A stretch of DNA of 20,798 nucleotides from assembly GCA_010093485.1 (NCBI GenBank), contig MU001511.1, forward strand, positions 865,933 to 886,730, written 5' to 3'. This DNA comes from Karstenula rhodostoma CBS 690.94. Lineage: Eukaryota; Ascomycota; Dothideomycetes; Pleosporales; Didymosphaeriaceae. The translations under genes and the position numbers were made by a program. Shown here in pieces: positions 1 through 10,800 of this stretch (position 1 is its first letter; each line of letters starts with the position of its first letter). The notes under the pieces are model-generated. The model did not search any database. It had not been told where the DNA came from and worked only from the letters and a program-made list of their open reading frames with translations.

Positions 1-211
1 GTATATTTTAGTAACTAAAATTATTTTTTTTAATTTAGGCCTAGGTATTTTTTTACTTTAGCGAATATACGGGCTATTATTTTCCCACTTAGGGCCCTAA
101 AGTAAGGAGGCCTATATATATAGAATATAGTTTATAGGTTTATACTATTTAATACCTATATATAATCTTCTCTACTTTTACTAGAATAATTATCCCCTAC
201 TAATTTATAAT

Positions 212-296
212 CTAAATACTAATACTATATACTAACTATATCTATATATACTCTAAATACTAATATTATTTATATACTAAATACTAATACTATATA
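212..296. repeat. Short imperfect AT repeats
   Basis: The string ctaaatactaatactatata occurs at 212-231 and again at 277-296, and a variant (ctaaatactaatattatt) lies at 253-270. The spacings (41 and 24 bp) are unequal, so this is a degenerate cluster rather than a clean tandem array. Confidence 0.6.
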
Positions 297-314
297 TTAT
301 ATTATTATATTATA

Positions 315-331
315 TTTAGGGTTAGATAGGG
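315..331 (+). repeat. Telomere-like string TTTAGGGTTAGATAGGG
   Basis: Two telomere-type TTAGGG units, the second degraded to TTAGATAGGG. TTAGGG is the standard repeat of filamentous ascomycetes. It is too short to prove an interstitial telomere, but it is notable beside telomere-linked helicase relics. Confidence 0.3.
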
Positions 332-855
332 AATTTATAGGAAAGTTTACTATAAACCCCCTAACTATATCTAGTCTACCTATTACCTATAAAAGTATTT
401 AGATCCTTTATAATATATACTCTAAAATATTTATATATATTAAAGTTATTACTAGTATTATTATAAGGGTAGTTACTAAGCTTATTTATTATAAATAGTA
501 AATTACTAAAATATCTAAATAGCTATTTTCTTTCTCCCTTTTTAAGTATATATTCTTTAAGTACCTATATCTACTCCTTATTTAGATTATTTAATTCTAA
601 CTATATAAACTAGTTTATTAAATTAATAAAATATATATTTTTAGTTACTTAGACTATATTTACTATAATATCTATAATATACTTATTATATTTCTTTTAT
701 AGTATTATCTACTTAAGACTATCTTCCTTATAATTATAAAGATAAATAAACTTATTCTAGTTAGCTTTAATATTTATATTATTAAAAAGTAAAATAATAT
801 TATACTTTTTTTTTATAAGTAGTACTATTTAGTACTATATCTATATAAATAAGTC

Positions 856-884
856 TAGGGGTATTAAGACTATAAATACCCCTA
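856..884. other. Perfect 10-bp inverted repeat (hairpin)
   Basis: TAGGGGTATT at 856-865 and AATACCCCTA at 875-884 are exact reverse complements separated by 9 nt. The GGGG/CCCC core stands out in this AT-rich setting. No poly(T) run or adjacent gene end marks it as a terminator. Confidence 0.5.
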
Positions 885-1196
885 ATTAGTTAAACTAGAG
901 TTTAGTAATATAGAAGACTACTTTTTAATCCTCTATTATATTTCTAGAAATACTAAACTTTATCTAATTATCTAGGAGAGATAAATAGTATATATTATTA
1001 AAAAAAAAGTCTTTTATATTTTATAAATTATATTAATAATAGTATAGGTATTATTCTACTATTAGTAATTATAAGTCTCCCTTATAAATTAATTAGTAAA
1101 ATACTTATTAGAATTAAATAATCTATAGAAGAGTTAAAATATATTATATACTTATATTATAGAATAGTAGGTAAGAAGGTAGTTTAGAGAAGGTAG

Positions 1197-1264
1197 TAAA
1201 GAGAAAAGAGAAAAGAGAAAAAAAAAAAAAAAAAAAAAAAGAAAGAAAAAAAAAAAAAAAAAAA
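1197..1264. repeat. Poly(A)/purine tract
   Basis: A plus-strand run with almost no pyrimidines: aaagagaaaagag units leading into two long A runs separated by gaaag. It could be the 3' poly(A) end of an old retroposed sequence on the plus strand or a simple repeat. I see no reverse transcriptase relic upstream to support the first option. Confidence 0.6.
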
Positions 1265-1463
1265 GGGATTATAAAGTAATTACTAAACTATAAATAGATA
1301 TTTTAATAGGTCTACCTATATAATAGTATATAAAATATTACTAGGTTATACTATTTAAGGTAAAGATTATAATAAAGGCTATTATAATAGATTCTTAATA
1401 CTATAATAAAAAAATATAAATAAATAATAAAATATATCTATAAATTAGAATTATTTATATTAA

Positions 1464-1557
1464 CTATTATTCTATAGTTCTAGATTATAACTTTACTTTA
1501 ATCTCTATTACTATTATTCTATAATTCTAGATTATAACTCTATTTTAATTTCTATTC
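1464..1557. repeat. 47-bp tandem duplication
   Basis: The segment starting ctattattctatagttctag at 1464 is repeated from 1511 (ctattattctataattctag) with a few transitions, giving a period of 47 bp. It lies just beyond the 3' end of the minus ORF ending at 1602. Confidence 0.6.
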
Positions 1558-1601
1558 TTTATTTTAATCTCTATTATACTATAACTATATAATACTATTT
1601 A

Positions 1602-2582
1602 TTACTTTTTTTTTCTATTACCTTTACTAGACTTTTTTAATACTATAATTAAATAGTTTATATCCTTTCGACTTTTATAGGCCTTAATCTACTTTATAAT
1701 CTAACCGCGTTTTTATATATTTAGAGGTATAAAATTATTAAAAGGTAGATAATATATTAAATATTATTTTATATAATTAAATATATTCTATATACTATAC
1801 TTATCTAGGTACTTTTTAATATTTAATACTTACTTATTAGAACTTTACTCTATATTAGTTTTTTAGGTAGCCTTAAATACTTCTATATAAATATTATTAA
1901 ATATCTAGAAACTATTATATTATATAGAAATAATAGTTAGATAAATATTTTATAAATCTATTCTAATATTTTTAGTATACTTATTAAATTCTATCTATAT
2001 TCTAAATAGTATATTACTTACCTTTAGAATATAATCTATAAGGTAAATTATATTAGATTTTTTTTTCTTTTTAGATATAAACTTAGTATAAAAGATATTA
2101 TTTAGATTAAAACTATATTTCTCTATTTAGACTATTTTATATATATCTAATTTTAGTTACTCTAATTTAATAATATTCTTAGTAAAGTTATTTAGAAAAC
2201 TAGATATTTTAGTAATAGTTCTAGTAAAAGTAGAGGCTATAAAAGTATATATTATAATAGAAAATAAAACTAGAATAAATTATTATTTAAAAGAATATTT
2301 ATAGTTTTTATACTTCTTTTTAATAAACTTTATAGTATATTTACTAAAAATAAAGAGATACTTATAGTTAGTATTATTAAAGGCTATATTATACTTAGGC
2401 CTTTTAATAAAAATATCTAGTATATTTTTATATATCTAAATAATAATATTCTTTAGAATATTAAAGATTTTAGTAAACTCCTTAATACTATTTTCCTTAA
2501 TAGTATAGTTAAAAAAAGTAGATACTAATACTAGTAAAGTAAGTAGATTTTTATTAGAAAAGTTAATAAAAATAGTTATTAT
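1602..2582 (-). pseudogene. Unrecognised ORF relic, about 327 codons
   Basis: A minus-strand frame that stays in one phase for about 980 bp. The first 65 or so codons after the putative start contain no stop, and the rest holds about 18, all TAA or TAG, as expected from RIP of CAA, CAG or TGG. The start is taken at tandem ATA codons (2577-2582) that would be mutated ATG. The end is a TAA-TAA pair at 1599-1604, just after a lysine-rich tail ending NRKKK. Its composition is Lys/Asn/Ile/Phe-rich, with no family motif, signal peptide or clear membrane segment. A G-rich palindromic motif sits directly upstream at 2586-2605. I do not recognise the protein. Confidence 0.45.
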
Positions 2583-2585
2583 ATA

Positions 2586-2605
2586 GGGGGTATATAGGAA
2601 AGTTT
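2586..2605. repeat. G-rich palindromic border motif
   Basis: ggggtatataggaaagtttc: one copy of a dispersed motif, consensus roughly GGGG-TATAGRAAAGTTT. It lies in the gap between two divergent ORF relics. Related copies are at about 327-360, 3748-3771, 4632-4660, 6570-6750 (three), 6915-6935, 14020-14055 and 20738-20776. Confidence 0.5.
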
Positions 2606-2642
2606 CTAGAATATTTCTAAGTAAATTAATTTATCTATATTA

Positions 2643-3729
2643 CTAGATACTATATATTCTTTAAATAGTAATATAAAAAAAATATATACTTAGATATTAA
2701 CTATTTTAGTATTAATATTTAAGAGTCTAGTTTTCTATATTTTAGTTTAAGGGGAAATTTATAAAAGTACTAATATAACTATTATCCTAAAGGTTATAAC
2801 TAATACTAAATACCTAAAAGGATATAAAAAGGATATAAATTTTAGTTTTAATATTATTTTAGAGAGATTAAACCTAGTTATACTAGACTATACTATTAAA
2901 GAAGTAAATTAAAAATAGTATATACCCTAATAGTTTAAGAATCTCTTAGATAAGCTTCTAAATTAGAGGTATAAAAAATTATAAAATAATTTTTTTATTA
3001 TAAACTAGAGTCTAGTCTATAATAAGGGCTATAATTATTTATATTTTTAGTAAGTACTTAAGAAACTTATAGGTAAGCTAGATATTATTAAATTTATTCT
3101 AGTTAATATTATTAGAAATAGTATTATAACCTATATTTAGTACCTTTTTAAATAATTATTAAATATAATTACTATATTCTTTTAGACTATTTTTAGGGAG
3201 TATATTATACTCTTTAAAAAGAGGGAACTAGTTATAGAACTAGAATTTATAGTCTAGATTATATTTTAAATTAAAGTAATTATTACTATATTTATATATA
3301 GAGTCCTTAGGTTACTTCTTTATATTAACCTTAATATATAGGTATCTAAGGAAAGGGTAAAACTTAATAATCTAAATAGTCTTTTAAGTATAAATATTAA
3401 TTATAGAAATATTTTAACTATTAGAGCTTTTATATATTATAAATATATACTTAGACTAGTATATAAACTAGTTATTATAGATATACTTATCTAATAGTAT
3501 AAATACTTACTTAATAGTATAATAATATTTTAGTAAAATAGACTAATTAATAGTATTTCTAAATCTAGAAATAATAGTACTATTAAAGTTATATTTAAGC
3601 ACGAAATATACTATAGTTAGTTATATAAGCTTTTTTTAAGTAATTTATTTATTATAAGTAGGGCTTAGAGTATTTATTATAAACTCTATTTAGTTACTAT
3701 ATAAAAATTTAAAATATATACTATATATT
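2643..3729 (+). pseudogene. Unrecognised ORF relic, about 360 codons, strand uncertain
   Basis: On the plus strand one phase runs from about 2643 to 3729, with a stop-free stretch of about 50 codons beginning at 2763 and roughly 8 percent TAA/TAG codons afterwards. It would be divergent from the minus ORF ending at 1602 and convergent with the long minus ORF starting at 6555. The antisense frame in the same phase is about equally open from 2880 to 3720 but much worse from 2600 to 2880, which is why I prefer plus. The predicted product is rich in Leu, Ile and Asn. I recognise no domain. An unmutated CAC/CG site survives at 3600-3603. Confidence 0.33.
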
Positions 3730-3747
3730 ATTAGTATATATTAAGAA

Positions 3748-3783
3748 GGGATATAGGAAAATTTCCTAACCTCTCTATAGGGG
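3748..3783. repeat. G-rich palindromic border motif between convergent ORFs
   Basis: Contains ggatataggaaaatttcctaacc (3749-3771), a near-palindrome around AGGAAAATTTCCT, followed by tctctatagggg. It sits in the gap between the 3' ends of the relics at 2643-3729 and 3787-6555. A role as terminator or element end is only a guess. Confidence 0.45.
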
Positions 3784-3786
3784 AAC

Positions 3787-6555
3787 TTACTTAGAATTCT
3801 TCTTATTAAGTAGGTAGGGGTTATTATAATCTAGGTAGAACTCTATAATATAGCTAGTCTTAGCTAACTCCTTATAGTATTTATTCTTCTACTTAGTAAA
3901 CTTATTAAAAAGGTTTAGATTCTCTAGTAGTTTTAAGTAGTTTCTAATATTTTTTATACCTCTAGATATAGAATAGCCTAATAATAGAAATAATCTATAT
4001 AAATATAACTATAAGATAGTCCTCTATATAGAGCTTTAATTCTATAGAAAGTTTTATACCTTATTATAAAATACTAGTCTAAACTTATAATTAAAAGTAT
4101 AAATATACTTACTTAGAGATTTAATTAGTAGGAAATTAGGCTATATCTTATAGTTCTAGAAGTTAAACTTATCTAGCTAAAAGCTATTTTCCTTAGTAAA
4201 TAATTTAATATTCTCCTTAATATAGAACTAGAAAGTATAGGGGCTAGTAAACTTAGCTATATAATTATAGAAGGCTATAAAAATAGTATACTAGTTATAA
4301 AAATTTTTATAATTCTAAATACTTAAATTTATATTAGGGAAATTAGTAACTACTTTAAAACTAGATATAGCTAATAACTTATTAGGGGAGATTATAAAAA
4401 TAGTAAAATAAATTAATATTTATATAAGCTTAGTTACTATCTAATAATAAAGTCTAGCTAAGATAAAATAAAGAAAAAGTCTAGATTTATTTCTAGACTA
4501 TTTATAATTCGAGTTTATAGTAGACTAGGTAGGTTACTTTTTATAAATATTAGTAAATTTTAGGTTAAGGTAGTATTTATAATCTAGTATAATCTATAAT
4601 AAGTTAATAAAGTAAAATAAAGTATAACTAAAGGGTTTATAAAAAAGTTTTCTATAAATCTACTAGAAATATACCTTAAGTATAATTACTCCTATTTAGA
4701 TAGTTTTATCTAATCTAATTATATTAGTAATAATCTTACTTTTAATAGGTATTATTTTATTAATACTAGCTAGTATATTAGCTACCTATTTTATAGTAAT
4801 TACCTACTACTATTTAAAAGAGAGTATTATATATAGTATTAACTTATACCTTATATTAGTAATATATATAGAGGTATAGATCTTTTTAAAATATATTAGA
4901 ATAAATATACTATTATTACTATCTATTTTAAAAATTTCTATACTATAGTTATTAGTTTACTTAGTAGAAAGAAATACTATATTAGTTACCTTACTTTATT
5001 TACTTCTTTATAGTATATTATAGTTATCCTTTACTATAGTATTTTTAGTATCTCTATAAATTATTTCTACTTTCTCTTTAATAATTATTTCTAGTATATA
5101 GAATACTAATATACTATCCTCTACTATAAACTAGAAAGCCAGTAGAATAATTTTTAAATACTTTTAATAAAAATTATTAGCTATATAAATAATTAGATTC
5201 TTAGTATAATTAAAGTCTATAATAGTTTTAATATTATATAGATAGTACTTTATATACTTCTAGAGTATATTAATAAAGGCTCTATATAACTAGTGCTTTA
5301 TAGTATTTATATTTATTATATAAACTATTATTAGGTATAAATATATAGACTTCTCTAGCCAGACCTTAGTGGCTAGATTCTATAAAGTATAAGTATCCTA
5401 TTTTTTAATATTAGCTAGAAAAAATATAAAAACTTCCTTATTTAATATCCCTTTAATATATTATAGCTCTATTATACTAGGAACAGTATTATTATAAATA
5501 AGTAAATCCTTCTCTAGCTTAGAGATTAGGTTAGAATTACTAACCTTTAATTATTTTATAGCCAGGTAAGAAGGTATACCTTAAAAACTAATATTATTAA
5601 TTATCTTTTATATAGCTTATATATTTATTTTCCTATTCTATACTTTAATTATACTAAATTATATCTATATAGTAAGGACTTTTATATAACCCTTTTAGAT
5701 TAATACTATTAAGTTCTTAAGGGTATATACCTTATTAAGGGGTTAGTTTAGTTATAGGATAATTTTATAACTAATTTATAGGTATATAAGGATTATATCT
5801 TCTCTCTTAATTTTTATTTAGTTAAAGAATAATTATATAGGTTAGGTAAGAATATACTTTACCTTTTTTATAAAATAGGTCTAATAGAATACTAAACTCT
5901 AGAACTACTATACTTTAAATAGAGTAGTAAGTAATAGAACCTTATCTATTTTTAAAATATCCTTTTTAACTACTCTATCTAGGCTTAGTAACTATTTACT
6001 AAGTTTAATATACTATATAATTTTTTTATAGGTTAAAGTAATAAGTAGGTTTATAATATATATTTAAATAAAGGTATTAGAAGATATAATAAATATCTTA
6101 TTAGTAAAATCCCTAAAACTAATAATCTATTTTAAAAAAGATATCGAGTTTAATATATATAGGATTTTATTTATATAAACTAAGGTTATTTCTATTTTAT
6201 TAGCTACTATATCCTCTATATTTTTATTATTACTATTATTAAATATTTTATCTTTAGAGAAAATAATAGATATATTATCTAGTAGTTAGTTACTAGGGGA
6301 ATAATTAGAAAAGTTTTAGAAAATATTTATATATTTAACTTATACTATAGAAGTAGAAATATATAAACTTAATAATCTAGTATACTTTTATTTTATAGTT
6401 AGATTAGGTATAATAAGACTAGCTTTACTTAAGTTTAGTTAAGGTAAGGGAGGCTAATTAGAGTCTAGGTTATACTAGTTTAGAAAACTAAATTTATTAA
6501 TATATTTCTCTAAATCTAGAATACTAGAAGAGGAGATCTCTATATTAGATAATAT
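3787..6555 (-). pseudogene. Unrecognised long ORF relic, about 920 codons
   Basis: A single minus-strand phase holds for 2.77 kb with no detectable frameshift. In-frame stops are only TAA and TAG, at about 7 percent of codons. The start is placed at an ATA (old ATG) at 6553-6555 or 6541-6543. The end is the TAA at 3787-3789. The middle (5130-5570) keeps six CpA/TpG sites, including an in-frame TGG, so it is less mutated than anything else in the window. The predicted protein is soluble-looking with Lys/Glu-rich helical stretches (for example KQLKVSNSNLISKLEKDLL near 5500) and many Tyr codons that may be old Cys or His. No P-loop, DDE, reverse transcriptase or zinc-finger pattern is evident. 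A copy of the palindromic motif at about 4632-4660 falls inside the frame, so it may be two adjacent genes (6555 to about 4680, and about 4620 to 3787). The 70-bp triple repeat lies immediately upstream. Confidence 0.5.
4632..4660. repeat. Palindromic motif inside the long ORF relic
   Basis: tttataaaaaagttttctataaa is a near-perfect inverted repeat of the same type as the border motif, here lacking the G run. It may mark a gene border within the 3787-6555 frame. Confidence 0.35.
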
Positions 6556-6561
6556 ATTATA

Positions 6562-6771
6562 GGTATATAGGGGGTACTTAGGAAACTTTTTAATATCCCC
6601 CCTTAGACTAGTATAAGAGTATAGTAGTTATAAATATATAGAGGTATATAGAAAACTTTTTAATATTCCCCTTTAAACTAGTATAAAAGTATAGTAGTTA
6701 TAGATATATAGGGGTATATAGAAAACTTTTTAATATCCCCCCTATACTAGTATAGGAGTATAGTAGTAATA
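6562..6771. repeat. Three tandem 70-bp units
   Basis: Each unit contains the series GGGGTAYWTAG-RAAACTTTTTAATATCCCC followed by actagtata-agtatagtagtta. The gaaactttttaata segment recurs at 6582, 6651 and 6721, giving a period of 70 (the third unit is 1 bp shorter). Each unit carries a G-run/C-run inverted repeat about 30 bp long. Differences between units are nearly all transitions. It sits in the upstream region of the minus ORF that starts at 6555. Confidence 0.75.
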
Positions 6772-7179
6772 AATATAGTAAATATATTAAACTAGTATAG
6801 TTTTATAGATAGAAAAGGAGAAATAGTAAAAAGAAAGGGAAACTATATATTAAATAATATTAGTAAACTAATTTCTATTATAATAGGTTCTAATTTATAT
6901 TAAGTTAATAATTACTATAGGGGTTTATAGAAAAGTTTCTAGCTTATTACTTATTTAGTTAAAAGTAGCCTATTAGCTAGGGCTATATTATTTAAAAATC
7001 TTTAAAAAAGTTTAGTATATCTAGTATCTCTCCTAGTTAAATCTAGCTAATTACTATACTTATAATACTAGAGGTATTATAGTAGCTAAAGGTAATAGAA
7101 ATAAAAATTATAATAGAGGTAGTAAAAGGATATTAAAAAATAAAGTAGGTAAAAATAGGGAGTAAAAAGGATAAAGAGT
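6772..7179. other. Intergenic AT-rich stretch
   Basis: No gene recognised. It contains a purine-rich stretch (about 6795-6835), another copy of the palindromic motif at 6915-6935 (aggggtttatagaaaagttt) and a second purine-rich stretch from about 7080 to 7170. Confidence 0.5.
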
Positions 7180-7790
7180 TTAAGTAGTATATATTTTATT
7201 TAAGTACTCTATTTATTTACCTATACTAAGCCTATATTATATAACTAGCACGTTACCTAGATAAAAAATTTAAGTAAAAAATAATTATACTTTATCTAGA
7301 ATTAGGTAGGGTATTAACTTATTTATATTCCTTTATAGGAGTATCCCTTATATATTACCTAGTTATTAGCTTAGTAAGGTATAAATATATAATATTACTA
7401 TTCTTTCTACTATATATTTAGTCCTTTTATATTCTAGTCTCTATTTTAGATATATAATAGAAGTAGTTAGTTATACTATTCTAATATAAGATATATTTTT
7501 ATAATCTAGTTTAGTTTTAAAATAATCCTCTCTACTTTATAGTTATCTCTAAAATTAATTACCTTTATAAAATATATTCTAAAGTTATATAGTAAATTTA
7601 TATTCTATTTATTTCTTTCTATTTCCTTAATTTTATTAATCTATTTAGAGTATATAGCTTTATATTTATTCTAAAGAATAGCCTAAATATTATAAATTAT
7701 ATATTTATTAATATAGAGACCTTATTAGGCTAGAGTAGTTTTTACTTTACTTATTTCTAGAAATATCTATTCTAGGTAGTAGTTAGTAGA
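7180..7790 (-). pseudogene. Truncated unrecognised ORF relic
   Basis: A minus-strand phase reads from the left border of the duplicated block (7791) leftwards. The first 100 or so codons have few stops and a Lys/Glu/Ile-rich, helical character (for example NKIKEIERNKQNINLLYNF near 7590-7640). From about 7480 the stop density rises. There is no plausible start before the frame reaches 7791, where the sequence switches to the duplicated unit, so the 5' part is probably missing. A retained TGC (with CpA on the plus strand) is at 7248-7250. No family recognised. Confidence 0.35.
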
Positions 7791-7849
7791 TATTAAATAA
7801 AACTAGTAATTACCCTTTATTTATTTATTATCTATAGTATACTAATAGG

Positions 7850-10800
7850 TTATAATAGTATCTCTAATATATTTAGCTTAGTTATTATTAGTACTAGTAT
7901 ACTAATCCCGTCTATATTTAAATAGATCTTTTTTAATAAAGTAGGTAATATAGTATAGCCTCTAGTAGGCTATATAAGTAGGTAATTTATTATAGAATAA
8001 CTTAGTATATAGCTTACTAGTATTATTAGTATTCTATATAAAGAAGTTAAGTTCTCTCCTTTATTTAGTAGAGGTAAAAGGTATATATAATAGGGAGCTC
8101 GCTATTTATAAATTAGAGTAGTATACTAGGGCTATATAGATATAAACTTATCTTAAAAAGAGGGTTATTTTATAGATATTATTATATCTCTATAAGTATA
8201 GCTATAGGGTATTAGAATATATAAGGGTAATAGACTCTAATATATTAGTATTAGTATTAATACTACTAATAACTATCTCTTTAGCTAGGGAGTTTATAGT
8301 ATCTAAATAGAGCTAATTTATATAGGAGGGTAGAATCTTAGTATATAAATATTATAAAATTACTTAAAAGGGATATATATTATCTTTAAAATATTACTAT
8401 CTAAGAAACTATTAATAATAATATAATAATAGACTTTATTTAGAAACTAGAGTTATATATAGATAAGAATAGGTATCTTTACTATATTACTAGTCTTATT
8501 AAAATATATATTAGAGATAGCGTCTACTAGTACTAGTTTAGTAAGACTAGATTTACTATTCTAACTAATTTATCTATCTACCTAAATAAGGCTATAGAAG
8601 TTTATTAGTAATATAAAATATAATATTATATATATATTTAGTATATCTAGACCTTCTATAAAGGTACTTATAGCTACTATAGTACCTATCTCTAAGGCCT
8701 AGAATTATACTAGACTTATAAATTATTCTTTTTTCTTTATTTTTTTATAGTACTTAGGATAGTTAAGCTATAGAGCTAGTATATCTATAGTTATAATAAG
8801 GTTAATATAAATAAGGACCTTTTTATATAATTAAAGAACCTTTTTAATATATTTTACTATAGTTATTATAGGGTCTATATTTATTATATATAAGGTATAG
8901 ACCTTATACTAGATTTTAGGCTAAATAGTAGACTCTCTAAAGGTTATAATATTAATAGGAAGTTTAAAAAGTTAAAAGGCTTAGCTTTATTTAATAGGTA
9001 GTAGGGTTATAAAGAGGAGTATAAAAGGGATATAATATTTAATAAATATATAGAAATTATAAAGATAAAAGTAATAGACTATATTTAAAAGGATAATATA
9101 GTAGAACTTATCTACTATAATCCTCTCTAATACTTCTAATACTTTCTACCTAGTAATATAGGCCTAGAAGAAATCCTTTAAAATACTTTTAGGGGTTACT
9201 AGGATAATAGATACTTACTTATTATATACTTCTTACTACTATATAATAGCTCTAATCTATAATTTAAAATAATAATAAAGAAAATTAGAATAGAGTATTA
9301 CTAGTAGGATAATAATAATAGTCTAACTATAGTCTAGAAAGTAGGTAAAAAGGAGGAAAAAAAGACTTTTATTAGACCTAGTACCTATAATATAGATAAT
9401 TATACTCTCCCCTATTAAAATTATATAGAGAGTTTACTCTTATTATCCTCTAAACTAGGCTAATTTTCTAAAATTCTCTTATAATAGTTATACTATATTA
9501 ATACCTAGATAATTAAAATAGATAACTTTTTTAGCTTTCTAGAGGGCCTTTTTCTTTTAGATTAGAAGGAATTCTAGGGCCTTATACTACTTAGTAGATA
9601 TCTTAAAATATACCTCTAAATTATTAAACTTATAAGTAAAAATTTTTAAGATATCTAGAGTATAGATTATATAGACTATTTCTAGTAAATAGCTAGCTTA
9701 TATTTTATAAACTTCTACCTCTATTTTATCTATTATCTTATTAACCTCCTTCTTTAATAATTTCTATAGTAGGTAATTAGTAATAGAAAGCTTTCTACTA
9801 AAGGTAATAAAAAGATAGTATATTATATTAATATTAATCTCTTTTTTTATTTAATAAAGTATTACCCGCCTTATAATATAATTAAGAGCCTAAAAGATAG
9901 TCTATTACTTATTAAGTAGATTTAACTAAAGTAAATAGCTCTAGACTTAATTATAGTAATAGTTATATATCTCCTTATTAATTTATCCCTATATAATAAG
10001 GTAGAAAGGACGAATAAGCTAGATATACTAGACTAAAAGGCTACCTACTTTATAAAAAAAAAAGTAGTAAATAGTTTTTATAAACTTATCTCTATTATAG
10101 TTCTTATAGTATTAAGAAATAATAGTAATAAGGTTATTATAGAGGAATATATTCTAGATACTAATTATATAACTATTCTTAAGTTATAAGCTTAATACCT
10201 TAGTACTATAGCTAGACTAGCCACTTATAAAGTATATAAAATCTAAGAGTATACTAAGAAATTTTTAAATAAGGTTATAATACTATTATATCTAAGTATA
10301 ATCTTTAATACTAGTAAATAGATAACCTTTAGAGTCCTTTATATTAAATAACTATAAAAACTATTAAATAATAAAACTAGTATTATACTTAAGTTATAGG
10401 TTATTTATATTAAAAATACTAAAGCTAGGAGTTATATTTTTTAGATTTTCTTTTAGTATATCCTATAGAATAGAGGGTAGCCCTACCTATATCTATATAA
10501 ATACTAGCTAGTAGAGAAGAATAAATACCTCTTTAAATAGATTATTTACTATAAAAGAGAATAAAGTAAGGTCTATTCTAATTTTATAAATAGTTATACT
10601 ATTTCTATTCTAGTAGATAAAGATATCTAAGTTCTCTCTATACTAAAAAATACTAAGGAAGTATATTATATTAATAAACTAATTTATAGAGGTAGGGTAC
10701 TTTATAGTAAAGTAGTTATATATTTATATTTTAAATATATTATATAGTTCTCTATTCTAATCCTCTATTTTATAGTTATTTAGCTTAGTAATAAGAAAGC

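Larger units (their letters stand above)
1..1601. other. AT-rich region without a recognisable gene
   Basis: I found no convincing open frame here. The stretch is dominated by TA-rich DNA. Recognisable pieces are three near-copies of a 17-20 bp string beginning ctaaatactaata at 212, 253 and 277, a telomere-like string at 315-331, a hairpin at 856-884, a poly(A)/purine tract at 1197-1264 and a 47-bp tandem duplication at 1464-1557. Retained GC-bearing bits (the GGGCCC near 91-96, CpG at 61-62 and 70-71) suggest the extreme left end is slightly less mutated than what follows. Confidence 0.6.

Noticed and set aside
1197..1264. Poly(A) tail of a LINE
   Set aside because: No reverse transcriptase or endonuclease relic could be read upstream, and no target-site duplication is evident.
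8360..9420. Long plus-strand quasi-ORF that looks protein-like
   Set aside because: It is in the same phase as, and exactly antisense to, the helicase frame. The minus strand here gives RecQ motifs I to IV in the correct order.
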